This document shows, piece after piece, positions 34,853-43,327 of a DNA stretch of 64,000 bases. The notes under the pieces are model-generated. The model searched no databases and was not told the origin of the DNA. It worked only from the letters and a program-made list of their open reading frames with translations. Made by a program: the position numbers and the translations under genes. How positions within the stretch are numbered: the first letter of the stretch is position 1; every line of letters starts with the position of its first letter. Location of the stretch: NCBI RefSeq assembly GCF_013410405.1, contig NZ_JACCFK010000001.1, positions 3,534,001 to 3,598,000 on the forward strand, written 5' to 3'. This stretch comes from Amycolatopsis endophytica (GTDB lineage Bacteria > Actinomycetota > Actinomycetes > Mycobacteriales > Pseudonocardiaceae).

Positions 34853-35629
34853 GTGGAGGGTTCACCGGGAGGCGTCAAGAGGCCGTGGATGGCTGACATG
34901 GTGGGCAAGGCTTTGCGGGTGCTGTCCCTGCTCGGGGAGCACCCGGACGGTGTCGGGCTGTCCGAGCTGGCGCGGCGCGCGGGCTACCCGGTGAGCACGA
35001 CGCACCGGCTGCTGAGTTCCTTGCAGGAGCAGGGTTTCGCGCGCAGCGACCCGGATTCGAAGCGGTACGCGCTGGGGGTGCGGCTGTTCGAGCTGGGGCA
35101 GCGGGTGTCGCATGCGCGCGGGTTCGCCGGGGTCGCGTTGCCGGTGCTGCGGGTGCTGACGGAGCAGACCGGCGAACCGACGCTGATGGCGGTGCTCGAC
35201 GGGCACGAGCAGGTGTACGTGCATTCGGTGCACGGGCCGCGGCAGATCCAGATCCGCGGCGAACCGGGCAGGCGCGGGCCGCTGCACTGCACGTCGATGG
35301 GCAAATGCCTGGTGGCGTTCGGGCCGTCGCGGCAGGCGCTGGTGGAGTCGCTGGAGCTGACCGCGCTCGCGCCGCGGACGATCACCTCCCGCGCGGAGTT
35401 CGCGCGGGAGATCGACACGGTGCGCGCTCGCGGCTACGCGGTGGCCGACGAGGAGCACGAAACCGGCATCCGGGCGGTCGGGGTGCCCGTGCTGGGACCG
35501 GACGGCGTCGCGATCGCCGCGTTGTCGACCGCCGCCCCGGCTTACCGGATCTCCGTGGCCGAACTGGAGTCCTTCGTGCCCGCCCTCCGTGCGGCGGCCC
35601 GCGAACTGGGCGCGGTCCTCCCGCGCTGA
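34853..35629 (+). CDS. IclR-family transcriptional regulator
   Basis: About 258 residues from GTG 34853; ATG 34889 is a shorter option. The N-terminal winged helix reads KALRVLSLLGEHPDGVGLSELARRAGYPVSTTHRLLSSLQEQGFA. The effector domain contains PLHCTSMGKCLVAFG, the ARGYAVADEEHETGIRAVGVPV strand and LSTAAPAYRI. A TATCGT hexamer lies just ahead of the start without a ribosome-binding site, so the mRNA may be leaderless. It is divergent from, and presumably controls, the MFS-hydroxyacid dehydrogenase operon in response to the substrate. Confidence 0.88.
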   Translation: MEGSPGGVKRPWMADMVGKALRVLSLLGEHPDGVGLSELARRAGYPVSTTHRLLSSLQEQGFARSDPDSKRYALGVRLFELGQRVSHARGFAGVALPVLRVLTEQTGEPTLMAVLDGHEQVYVHSVHGPRQIQIRGEPGRRGPLHCTSMGKCLVAFGPSRQALVESLELTALAPRTITSRAEFAREIDTVRARGYAVADEEHETGIRAVGVPVLGPDGVAIAALSTAAPAYRISVAELESFVPALRAAARELGAVLPR

Positions 35630-35637
35630 CCCCGCGC

Positions 35638-35679
35638 GAACGTGGGACTCGCGCGCGGGAACGTGGGACTCGCCGGCGC
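35638..35679. repeat. Two direct repeats with 21-bp period between iclR and proS
   Basis: The 15-mer GAACGTGGGACTCGC occurs at 35638-35652 and again at 35659-35673, exactly 21 bp apart, in a 198-bp gene-free gap. GC-rich spacers separate the cores. The rest of the gap to 35827 shows no gene. The period equals that of the array at 55313. Confidence 0.7.
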
Positions 35680-35827
35680 AGAACTGGTTGTCCTTGTCGT
35701 CCTCAGTGCCGAGGGCGCCGCCGACGGTTCCGGGCTCCGCGATAACCGGTTGAAGGTCCAGCCACCCCGTTGACTACCCTGGTCACACCGTGTACCGGCG
35801 AACTCGCCCACTTCGAGGAGCACCCCA

Positions 35828-37576
35828 GTGATCACCAGGATGTCGTCGTTGTTCCTTCGCACCCTGCGTGAGGATCCGGCCGACGCCGAGGTTCCCAGCC
35901 ACAAGCTCCTGGTGCGGGCGGGCTACGTCCGCCGGGTCGCACCGGGCGGCTACTCGTGGCTGCCGCTGGGCCTGCGGGTGCTGCGCAACATCGAGAACGT
36001 CGTGCGCGAGGAGATGGCCGCGATCGGCGGGCAGGAGATCCTGTTCCCCGCGCTGCTGCCGAAGGAGCCCTACGAGGAGACCGGCCGCTGGACCGAGTAC
36101 GGCGACGGCCTGTTCCGCCTCAAGGACCGCAAGGGCGGCGACTACCTGCTCGGCCCGACGCACGAGGAGCTGTTCGCCCTCACCGTCAAGGGCGAGTACA
36201 GCTCGTACAAGGACTTCCCGGTCATCCTGTTCCAGGTCCAGACCAAGTACCGCGACGAGGCGCGTCCCCGCGCCGGAATCCTGCGCGGCCGCGAGTTCGT
36301 CATGAAGGACTCCTACTCCTTCGATCTCGACGACGAGGGCCTGGCGCGCTCCTACCAGCTGCACCGCGACGCCTATATCAAGATCTTCGACCGCCTCGGC
36401 CTGAAGTACGTGATCGTCGCGGCCACCTCCGGCGCGATGGGCGGTTCGGCGTCCGAGGAGTTCCTCGCCGTCGCCGCGACCGGTGAGGACACCTACGTCC
36501 GCAGCACCGGTTCGAACTACGCCGCGAACGTCGAGGCCGTCGTCACCCCGGCGCCGCCCGCGCGGTCCGTCGAGGATCAGCCCGCCGCGCAGGTGCACCA
36601 CACGCCGGACACGCCGACGATCCAGACGCTGGTCGACTTCCTCAACAACACGGACTCCGGCCGCACCTTCACCGCCGCGGACACGCTCAAGAACGTGATG
36701 GTGAAGACCCGTGGGCCGGGCGAGAAGGAGTGGCGGATCCTCGGCATCGGGCTGCCGGGTGACCGCGAGGTCGACGAGAAACGCCTGGAGGCCGCGCTGG
36801 AGCCGGCCGAGGTCGCGCTGCTCGACGAGGCCGACTTCGCCGCCAACCCGTTCCTCGTCAAGGGCTACATCGGCCCGAAGGCGTTGCTGGACAACGGGGT
36901 TCGCTACCTCGTCGACCCGCGCGTGGTCACCGGCACGGCCTGGGTCACCGGCGCCGACAAAGCCGACCACCACGTCGTCGACCTCGTCGCGGGCCGCGAC
37001 TTCCAGCCGGACGGCACCATCGAGGCCGCCGAGGTGCGCGAGGGCGACGCGTCCCCGGACGGTCAGGGCACCCTGGTCGCCGCGCGCGGCATCGAGATCG
37101 GTCACATCTTCCAGCTGGGCCGCAAGTACACCGACACCTTCGAGGTCGACGCGCTGGGCGCCGACTCGAAGCCGGTCCGCGTCACCATGGGCTCCTACGG
37201 CATCGGGGTGTCCCGCCTGGTCGCGGCCATCGCCGAGCAGAGCCACGACGAGCTGGGCCTGGTGTGGCCACGCGAGGTGACGCCGTTCGACGTGCACGTC
37301 GTGATCGCGGGCAAGGACGAGTCGATCGCGGCGGGCGCCGAGAAGCTGGCCGCGGACCTCGACGCCGCCGGGGTGAGCGTGCTGCTGGACGACCGCAAGT
37401 CCACCCCGGGCGTCAAGTTCGCCGACGCGGAACTGGTCGGCGTGCCGACGATTCTGGTCGTCGGGCGCGGGCTGGCGAAGGGCGTGGTCGAGGTCAAGGA
37501 CCGCCGCTCGGGTGACCGCGAGGAAATCGCGGTGGACGCGGTGGTCGACCACCTGGTGAAGCTCGTCCGCGGCTGA
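35828..37576 (+). CDS. proS: Prolyl-tRNA synthetase, bacterial type
   Basis: A 582-residue class II synthetase with the insertion domain of E. coli-type enzymes. It starts at GTG 35828 with [48 protein letters not shown]. Motif 2 is [31 protein letters not shown], and the central YbaK-like editing domain runs from about residue 230 to 400 ([22 protein letters not shown]). Motif 3 is [18 protein letters not shown], and the anticodon-binding domain is C-terminal ([16 protein letters not shown]...[14 protein letters not shown]). It is a housekeeping gene, with no partner operon evident. Confidence 0.97.
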   Translation: MITRMSSLFLRTLREDPADAEVPSHKLLVRAGYVRRVAPGGYSWLPLGLRVLRNIENVVREEMAAIGGQEILFPALLPKEPYEETGRWTEYGDGLFRLKDRKGGDYLLGPTHEELFALTVKGEYSSYKDFPVILFQVQTKYRDEARPRAGILRGREFVMKDSYSFDLDDEGLARSYQLHRDAYIKIFDRLGLKYVIVAATSGAMGGSASEEFLAVAATGEDTYVRSTGSNYAANVEAVVTPAPPARSVEDQPAAQVHHTPDTPTIQTLVDFLNNTDSGRTFTAADTLKNVMVKTRGPGEKEWRILGIGLPGDREVDEKRLEAALEPAEVALLDEADFAANPFLVKGYIGPKALLDNGVRYLVDPRVVTGTAWVTGADKADHHVVDLVAGRDFQPDGTIEAAEVREGDASPDGQGTLVAARGIEIGHIFQLGRKYTDTFEVDALGADSKPVRVTMGSYGIGVSRLVAAIAEQSHDELGLVWPREVTPFDVHVVIAGKDESIAAGAEKLAADLDAAGVSVLLDDRKSTPGVKFADAELVGVPTILVVGRGLAKGVVEVKDRRSGDREEIAVDAVVDHLVKLVRG

Positions 37577-37591
37577 TCAGCCGAACACTGA

Positions 37592-38293
37592 TCAACCGAA
37601 AACGGCGGAGAGCACGAGATCCGTGTCGCTGAGGTCGCGCAGCACCACCTGTGCCCCGGCGTCGCGGAGGGCTTCTTCGTCGAAGCGGCCCGTCGCGACG
37701 CCGACCGCGACGGCGTCGTGGGCGCGCGCCGCGTCGATGTCGTGTGGCGTGTCGCCGATGACGATCACCGACGTGGGCTCGAACGGGCTGCCGTGTGCGG
37801 CGTGCGCGCGGTCCACCGCGAACGCGACCAGGTCCGGCCGGTACGCGGACAGGTTGCCGTAGCCGCCGATCTCGAAATCCAGGTGCGTGTGCAGCCCGAA
37901 CGCGGACAGCTTGTGCCACGCGACCTCGCGCAGGTTCCCGGTCACGAGTGACTGCAGCGCTCCGCCCGCGGTCGCCACGCCCGCCAGTGCCGCCGCGGCG
38001 CCGGGCAACGCCAGTCCCCGCTTGCCGAGTTCCGGCAGCGCCGTCTCCGACACCGCGGTCAGCGCTGTCCACATCCGCTGGATCAGTTCCTCGGTCGGCT
38101 CGATCCCGTGCAGCGTCAGCACTTCCGCGGTGATCGCGCGCTCGGTGCGGCCGAAGAAGTCCGGCATCTCCGTCATCGCCAGACCGGTCACCTCGGCGAG
38201 CACCTGCCGGTACCAGCCGCGGCCCGCGCCGCGCAGGTCGATCAGTGTCTGGTCGATGTCCCACAGCACCAGCCGGTGCGCGCTGTCCGTCAC
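37592..38293 (-). CDS. HAD-superfamily phosphatase/hydrolase
   Basis: A 233-residue protein from GTG 38293; ATG 38323 would extend it by ten residues. Motif I is LVLWDIDQTLID (usual DxDxT), motif II SLVTGNL, motif III the lysine/arginine after helix (YRPDLVAFAV) and motif IV VIVIGDTPHDIDAARAHDAVAVGVATG. The cap is of type C1. Members dephosphorylate small metabolites such as phosphoglycolate; the real substrate is unknown. It converges with proS, and a 12-bp palindrome (GGCTGATCAGCC, 37571-37582) covers the proS stop. Confidence 0.87.
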   Translation of the reverse strand: MTDSAHRLVLWDIDQTLIDLRGAGRGWYRQVLAEVTGLAMTEMPDFFGRTERAITAEVLTLHGIEPTEELIQRMWTALTAVSETALPELGKRGLALPGAAAALAGVATAGGALQSLVTGNLREVAWHKLSAFGLHTHLDFEIGGYGNLSAYRPDLVAFAVDRAHAAHGSPFEPTSVIVIGDTPHDIDAARAHDAVAVGVATGRFDEEALRDAGAQVVLRDLSDTDLVLSAVFG

Positions 38294-38329
38294 GTCCGCG
38301 ACGCTACCAAGACCATTATTCATCAATCG

Positions 38330-38359
38330 TTGACTTCGAGCGCCGCGCGGCGCTACCGT
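38330..38359 (+). promoter_or_regulatory. Promoter with a perfect operator palindrome between -35 and -10
   Basis: TTGACT (38330-38335) and TACCGT (38354-38359) are separated by 18 bp, a good sigma-A-like promoter for the gene at 38402. Nearly all of that spacer is a perfect 16-bp palindrome, AGCGCCGCGCGGCGCT (38339-38354). A repressor bound there would block polymerase completely. No regulator gene lies beside it, so it would act in trans. Confidence 0.65.
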
Positions 38360-38401
38360 GACCCCTGAATTCAACATTGGAAGAATTTCTGGGAGGCCCC
38401 C

Positions 38402-39451
38402 ATGTCCGGCGCGACATCCCCACGACTGCCGGTAGCCGGGCTCGCCGCGCTGGCCGGCGCGCTGATCGCGGTGGTGCTCGGACTGCTCACCGTCGGTGTC
38501 CAGGCGTCGGTCGAGCCGGACGGGCTGCCCGTCGCGGTCACGGTGCCCGGCAACGCCCCGCCCCAGCTGCGGTCCGTCGCCGAGCAGGTGTCCGGCCAGG
38601 GCGGCGAGGCGTTGAGTTGGCAGGTCACCTCACCCGGGGAAGCCAGACGGCTCCTGGCGGACAAGGACGTCTACGGCGTACTGGAACTCGCGCCGGGACG
38701 GGTCGGTGTCGTCGTGTCGGGCGCGATCAACCCGAGCGGAACCCAGATCGTGCAGCAGGCCCTGACCGGGGCCGGGCAGGCGGTCGCGACCGCGATGGCC
38801 CGGGCGAGTGGCACCCCCGCCGCACCGGTGGGCGTGGAGACACTCCACCCGGCGAGCCCCGCCGGGCGCACCGCACCGCTCGCGATGAGCATCATCGCGT
38901 GGATCGGCAGCCTGGCCGCCGGTGCGCTGCTGGTACTGCTCGCCGGGCGCACCGGCCGACGGCTCGGCGCGGCGGCCCGCCTCGCGCAGGTGGCCGCGAC
39001 CGCGGTGCTGATGACCGCCGTCGCGGCGGGGTTCGTGGCGCTGTGGGAGTCGTCGCTGCCGCTGGGCTGGGACGTGCTCGGCTACCTGATGCTGATCGTG
39101 GCGGCGTTCGCCTCGGTGCAGGCCGCGTTGCTGCGGCTGATGGGCATCCGGGCGATGGCGATCCTCGCACCGCTGTACCTGCTCGCCCCCGCCGTGGCCG
39201 GGCAGGTACCGGAGTTGCTGAACCCGGCCTACCGGACGCTGCTCTGGTCGTGGACGCCGTTCCGGTTCTCCACCGAGGGCATGCGCAGCCTGCTGCAGGG
39301 CACACCGGGCGCACCGGACGTGACCACCGGTCTGTGGGTGCTGAGCGCGATGCTCGTGGCGGGCCTGGTGGTGCTGCTCTGGCCGGGCCGCCGTCAGCGG
39401 CCTGCCGCGGTACCCCCCCCGCGCCGGAGCTTCAGCCGGCCAGGTAGCTGA
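38402..39451 (+). CDS. Multi-pass membrane protein (ABC-2/YhgE-like)
   Basis: A 349-residue protein with one N-terminal helix (VAGLAALAGALIAVVLGLLTVGVQ), a soluble domain of about 120 residues (VTVPGNAPPQL, LLADKDVYGVLELAPG, GAINPSGTQIVQQ), then five hydrophobic helices. This layout resembles the YhgE/Pip-like ABC-2 permeases, where the domain between the first two helices is extracellular. No ATPase partner is adjacent. GGGAGG precedes ATG 38402. It ends 20 bp inside the convergent YjbQ gene, and its promoter carries a strong palindrome (38339-38354). Confidence 0.65.
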   Translation: MSGATSPRLPVAGLAALAGALIAVVLGLLTVGVQASVEPDGLPVAVTVPGNAPPQLRSVAEQVSGQGGEALSWQVTSPGEARRLLADKDVYGVLELAPGRVGVVVSGAINPSGTQIVQQALTGAGQAVATAMARASGTPAAPVGVETLHPASPAGRTAPLAMSIIAWIGSLAAGALLVLLAGRTGRRLGAAARLAQVAATAVLMTAVAAGFVALWESSLPLGWDVLGYLMLIVAAFASVQAALLRLMGIRAMAILAPLYLLAPAVAGQVPELLNPAYRTLLWSWTPFRFSTEGMRSLLQGTPGAPDVTTGLWVLSAMLVAGLVVLLWPGRRQRPAAVPPPRRSFSRPGS

Positions 39452-39842
39452 AGCGGACGTGCCGGACCGGGTTGTCGATGTTGGTGTCCACCAGGCAGAC
39501 CGACTGCCAGGTGCCCAGCGCCGGTGCCCCGTCCAGCACCGGCACGCTCGCGTACGGCGGGACCAGCCCCGGCAGCACGTGGTCGCGTCCGTGGCCCTTG
39601 CTGCCGTGCTGGTGCCGCCACCGGTCGTCCCGCGGCAGCAGCTCGTCCAGCGCCGTGAGCAGGTCGTCGTCGCTGCCCGCGCCGGTCTCCAGGATCGCCA
39701 GGCCCGCCGTGGCGTGCGGCACGAAGACGTGCAGCAGCCCGTCGGCCGCCTCCGCCTCGGCCAGGAACTCCTGGATCTGGCTGGTCAGGTCGTGCACGAC
39801 GGCGCGGCCGCCGGTCTTCACCTCGATCTCCGTGGAGTACAT
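39432..39842 (-). CDS. YjbQ / UPF0047 family protein
   Basis: A 136-residue single-domain enzyme. It starts with MYSTEIEVKTGGRAVVHDLTSQI, and the conserved core is HVFVPHATAGLAILETGAGSDDDLL, with DRWRHQHGSKGHGRDHVLPGLVPPYASVPVLDG and LGTWQSVCLVD. The clustered His, Asp and Arg residues are those of the YjbQ active site. A low-level thiamine phosphate synthase activity has been described for the family, but the true role is unsettled. The start at 39842 is chosen because the product then has the family's usual length. Confidence 0.92.
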   Translation of the reverse strand: MYSTEIEVKTGGRAVVHDLTSQIQEFLAEAEAADGLLHVFVPHATAGLAILETGAGSDDDLLTALDELLPRDDRWRHQHGSKGHGRDHVLPGLVPPYASVPVLDGAPALGTWQSVCLVDTNIDNPVRHVRFSYLAG

Positions 39843-39931
39843 GCGTCCACCGTAAGCGTCCCAACGGGTGGTACGCGAAATAGCGCGCGCCACCCGGTCG
39901 CTGGAGAAGGTGGAGCCGAAAGGAGCGAGGC

Positions 39932-41026
39932 ATGGTTCATCTCGCGGTGGCACTCGACGGCGCGGGCTGGCACCCGGCGGCGTGGCGGGAGCCCGATGCG
40001 CGTCCGGACGAGCTGTTCCACCCCCGGTACTGGGGCGACCTGGCAACGGAAGCCGAACGCGGCCTGCTGGACTTCGTGACGATCGAGGACTCGTTCGGGC
40101 CGGGGCCCGACCGCACCGACCGGGTGCGGGGGCGGCTGGACGCGGTGCTGATCGCCTCCCGCGTCGCGCCCCTGACCCGGCACCTCGGGTTCGTGCCCAC
40201 GGCGATCGCCACGCACACCGAGCCGTTCCACCTGTCCAAGGCGATCGCCACCCTCGACTACGTGTCGCAGGGCCGCGCCGGGGTGCGGGTCCGCATCGCG
40301 AGCGACCCCGCGGACGCGCGGCACTTCGGCCGCCGCGAGTTCCCCGTCCCGCTGCCCGACCTGGCCGAGGAGGCGGGCGACTGGGTCGAGGTCGTGCGGC
40401 GCCTGTGGGACAGCTGGGAGGACGACGCCGAGATCCGCGACGCCGCCACCGGCCGGTTCGTCGACCGCGACAAGCTGCACTACATCGACTTCACGGGGCG
40501 GTTCTTCGGCGTCAAGGGCCCGTCGATCACCCCGCGCCCGCCGCAGGGCCAGCCCCCGGTCGCGGTGCTTTCGCACGTGCCCGAGATCCACCGGCTCGCC
40601 GCCCGCGCGGCCGATCTGGTGTTCCTCACCCCGCACGACACCGGTCAGGCGGGCGCGCTCGCCAGGGAACTCGGTGATCTGCTCGTGTTCGCCGATGTCG
40701 AGGTCGTCCTCGACGAGACCGAGCAGGCCGCCCGCGACCGCCGGGCCCGCCTGGACGACCTCGCCGAGCATAGCTCGGACGCGCTGGTCTTCACCGGGAC
40801 ACCGGCGCAGCTGGCCGATCACCTGCTCGCCTGGCGCGACGCGGGCCTGTCCGGCTTCCGGCTGCGGCCCGCCGCGCTGCCGCACGACCTGACCGCGATC
40901 ACCCGTGCCCTCGTGCCGGAACTGCAACAGCGCGGCGCGTTCCGCCGTGAGTACGAGTCCACCACGCTGCGGGGCCTGCTCGGCCTCGACCGTCCCGTGA
41001 GCCGTTACGCAGGAGCGACGCGATGA
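39932..41026 (+). CDS. LLM-class flavin-dependent oxidoreductase
   Basis: A 364-residue luciferase-fold protein with an AAAGGAGCGAGG site before ATG 39932. It has LDFVTIEDSFGPGPDR, RLDAVLIASRVAPLTRHLGFVPTAIATHTEPFHLSKAIATLDYVSQGRAGVRV and the ending GTPAQLADHLLAWRDAGLSGFRLRP. The loop GRAGVRVRIASDP departs from the usual GWN(I)VTS. It is translationally coupled to the larger monooxygenase downstream (ATGA overlap), as in actinomycete pairs that desulfonate or oxidise organosulfur or organic nitrogen compounds. The substrate is unknown. Confidence 0.85.
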   Translation: MVHLAVALDGAGWHPAAWREPDARPDELFHPRYWGDLATEAERGLLDFVTIEDSFGPGPDRTDRVRGRLDAVLIASRVAPLTRHLGFVPTAIATHTEPFHLSKAIATLDYVSQGRAGVRVRIASDPADARHFGRREFPVPLPDLAEEAGDWVEVVRRLWDSWEDDAEIRDAATGRFVDRDKLHYIDFTGRFFGVKGPSITPRPPQGQPPVAVLSHVPEIHRLAARAADLVFLTPHDTGQAGALARELGDLLVFADVEVVLDETEQAARDRRARLDDLAEHSSDALVFTGTPAQLADHLLAWRDAGLSGFRLRPAALPHDLTAITRALVPELQQRGAFRREYESTTLRGLLGLDRPVSRYAGATR

Positions 41027-42384
41027 AGCAGATCCACCTCGCCGCGCACTTCCCCGGCGTCAACAACACCACCGTCTGGAGCGACCCGCGGGCGGGCAGC
41101 CACATCGAGTTCTCCTCGTTCGTGCACCTGGCACGGACCGCGGAGCGCGCCAAGTTCGATTTCTTCTTCCTCGCCGAGGGCCTGCGGCTGCGCGAGCACG
41201 CTGGCCGGATCTACGACCTCGACGTGGTCGGCCGTCCGGACACGTTCACCGTGCTGGCCGCGCTCGCCGCCGTCACCGGCCGCCTGGGCCTCACCGGCAC
41301 CATCAACTCGACCTTCAACGAGCCCTACGAGGTGGCCCGCCAGTTCGCGAGCCTCGACCACCTGTCCGAGGGTCGCGCCGGGTGGAACGTGGTGACCTCG
41401 TGGGACGCCTTCACCGGGGAGAACTTCCGCCGCGGCGGCTACCTGCCCGAGGACCAGCGCTACCAGCGGGCGAAACTGTTCCTGCAGGCGGCTTCCGAGC
41501 TGTTCGATTCCTGGGACGGCGGCGCTGTGGTGGCGGACAAGCCGTCGGGAACGTTCCTGCGCGATGCACGGGCGGGCGCCTTCGAGCACCACGACGCGCA
41601 GTTCGACATCGCGGGCCGCTTCACCGTGCCGCGCTCGCCGCAGGGCAGGCCGGTGATCCTGCAAGCCGGTGACTCCGAGGAGGGCCGTGAGTTCGCCGCC
41701 GCCACCGCGGACGCGATCTTCACCCGACACGGCACGCTCGACGCGGGGCGCAAGTTCTACGCCGACGTGAAGCGGCGCCTGCCCGCCTACGGCCGCGAGC
41801 CGCACCAGCTGCTGGTCCTGCCCGCGGCGACGTTCGTGCTCGGCGACACCGACGCCGAGGCCGAGGAACTGGCCGGAATCGTGCGCTACCAGCAGGTCAG
41901 CGGGCAGACGGCGATCAAGTTCCTGGAACAGGTGTGGAACCGGGACCTGTCGGGCTTCGACCCGGAGGGCCCGCTGCCCGACGTCGAGCCGGTGACCGGG
42001 ACCCAGCTCGCGAAGGGCCGCGCGCAGACCCGCATGTACCGCGACCCGGTGGAGACCGTGCGGCAGTGGCGGGAACTGGCCGAGGCGAAGAACCTCTCGA
42101 TCCGTGACCTGGTGGTCGAGGTCAGCGGACGGCAGACCTTCGTCGGCTCGCCGTCGTCAGTCGCCGAGGCGATCAACACCTACGTGCAGGAGGACGCGAG
42201 CGACGGGTTCATCCTCGTCCCGCACATCACGCCGGGCGGGCTCGACGAGTTCGCCGACAAGGTGGTGCCGCTGCTGCAGGACCGGGGCGTCTTCCGGACC
42301 GAGTACAGCGGCACCACCCTGCGCGACCACCTCGGGATCGACCGATCCGCGGATGTGGCGGCGGCGGAACGGAAAGCGCGCTAG
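41023..42384 (+). CDS. NtaA/SnaA/DmoA-type FMNH2-dependent monooxygenase
   Basis: A 453-residue enzyme of the NtaA/SnaA/SoxA/DszA family. Diagnostic pieces are IHLAAHFPGVNNTTVWSDP, FDFFFLAEGLRLREH, LGLTGTINSTFNEPYEVARQFASLDHLSEGRAGWNVVTSWDAFTGENF, RFTVPRSPQGRPVILQAGDSEEGREFAA and GFILVPHITPGGLDEF. Relatives oxidise nitrilotriacetate, dibenzothiophene sulfone or dimethyl sulfide using FMNH2 from a separate reductase. No flavin reductase is adjacent. Its stop overlaps the convergent Lsr2-like gene by four bases. Confidence 0.9.
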   Translation: MKQIHLAAHFPGVNNTTVWSDPRAGSHIEFSSFVHLARTAERAKFDFFFLAEGLRLREHAGRIYDLDVVGRPDTFTVLAALAAVTGRLGLTGTINSTFNEPYEVARQFASLDHLSEGRAGWNVVTSWDAFTGENFRRGGYLPEDQRYQRAKLFLQAASELFDSWDGGAVVADKPSGTFLRDARAGAFEHHDAQFDIAGRFTVPRSPQGRPVILQAGDSEEGREFAAATADAIFTRHGTLDAGRKFYADVKRRLPAYGREPHQLLVLPAATFVLGDTDAEAEELAGIVRYQQVSGQTAIKFLEQVWNRDLSGFDPEGPLPDVEPVTGTQLAKGRAQTRMYRDPVETVRQWRELAEAKNLSIRDLVVEVSGRQTFVGSPSSVAEAINTYVQEDASDGFILVPHITPGGLDEFADKVVPLLQDRGVFRTEYSGTTLRDHLGIDRSADVAAAERKAR

Positions 42385-43244
42385 TTCCCGGCCGCGGAGA
42401 ACACCACCGGCGGCGCCTTGCGCACCGATTTGCGGGGCGCCTTCTCCGCCGGGGCGGCCTTCCTCGCGGCCGGTTTGCCGGTGGGCTCGTCAGCCGCGGA
42501 CTTGGCGCGCGACGGCTTCGACGCGGGCTTGGTGGTCTTGCTCGAGGGTTTGGCGCCGGTGGTCCCGGCCGCCGTGGTGCCCGCGGCTTTGGTGGCACCG
42601 GATTTGGCGGCGGCCTTGGCGGAACCGGACTTCGCGGCGCCGGAGGCAGCCCGCTTGGCGGGGCCGGCCTTCACTGCGCCGGACTTGGTCGCGGCGGACT
42701 TGCCGGTCCGGGCCTTGGCGGCGGTCTTGGTCGTGCCGGCCTTGGTGGCGGCCGCCGACTTCGCGGGCTTGCCGGAGGTCCGCTTCGCGGGCGCCGGCTT
42801 CGCCGTGGCCCTGGCGGCCGCGGCGGGCTTGGCCACCTTCCCGGCCGCGCCGGATTTGGCGGTCTTGGCCGTGCCGGTGGCCTTCGCCGTGGCCTTCGCC
42901 CGGGTGGTCTTCCCGCCCGCCGCGGGCTTCGCGGCGGTGGTGGCCCTGGCCGCCGTGCCCTTGGCCCCGGCCGACTTCGCCTTGCCCGCCGCCGGTTTCG
43001 CCGTCGCGGTGGCGGAAGGGCGGCGTGTCCGCTTCGGCGGGGTGAGGCGCCGCGGCGGGCGCTTGCGGCCACCGGTGCGGCGGCCCGCCCCGGCGTAGGT
43101 ACCCAGCAGCTCCCGCAGGCCGTCCGCGTTGGAGTCGGAGAGGTCGATGTCGTACTCGACGCCGTCCAGGCCGAACCGCACCGTCTCCGCGGCCGGCTCG
43201 CCGTTCAGGTCGTCCAGTAGTTGCACCGCGGTGTTCTTCGCCAC
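42381..43244 (-). CDS. Lsr2-like N-terminal domain fused to long histone H1-like basic tail
   Basis: A 287-residue protein from GTG 43244, six bases behind GGAGG. Residues 1-57 (VAKNTAVQLLDDLNGE, AAETVRFGLDGVEYDIDLSDSNADGLRELLGTY) match the dimerisation domain of Lsr2, the actinobacterial H-NS analogue. The rest, about 230 residues, is low-complexity Ala/Lys/Thr/Pro/Ser in repeated AAKSG, KPAAG and AKSAATK units, like histone H1 or the HupB tail. The usual Lsr2 C-terminal AT-hook domain with its RGR clamp is absent. So this is probably a nucleoid-associated protein that bridges DNA by dimerisation and binds it without specificity. See the finding for tests. Confidence 0.8.
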   Translation of the reverse strand: MAKNTAVQLLDDLNGEPAAETVRFGLDGVEYDIDLSDSNADGLRELLGTYAGAGRRTGGRKRPPRRLTPPKRTRRPSATATAKPAAGKAKSAGAKGTAARATTAAKPAAGGKTTRAKATAKATGTAKTAKSGAAGKVAKPAAAARATAKPAPAKRTSGKPAKSAAATKAGTTKTAAKARTGKSAATKSGAVKAGPAKRAASGAAKSGSAKAAAKSGATKAAGTTAAGTTGAKPSSKTTKPASKPSRAKSAADEPTGKPAARKAAPAEKAPRKSVRKAPPVVFSAAGN

Positions 43245-43327
43245 CGATAACCTCCAGTACCTCAGATTTGCCGCCGAGAATACCTGTCCCACTTGCGCGG
43301 GGCGCCGGGCTGGTGTGCGCTGTGCGC

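Noticed and set aside
37571..37582. 12-bp palindrome GGCTGATCAGCC as an operator
   Set aside because: It covers the proS stop codon at a convergent junction, so a regulator site there is unlikely; chance or a weak terminator is more plausible.
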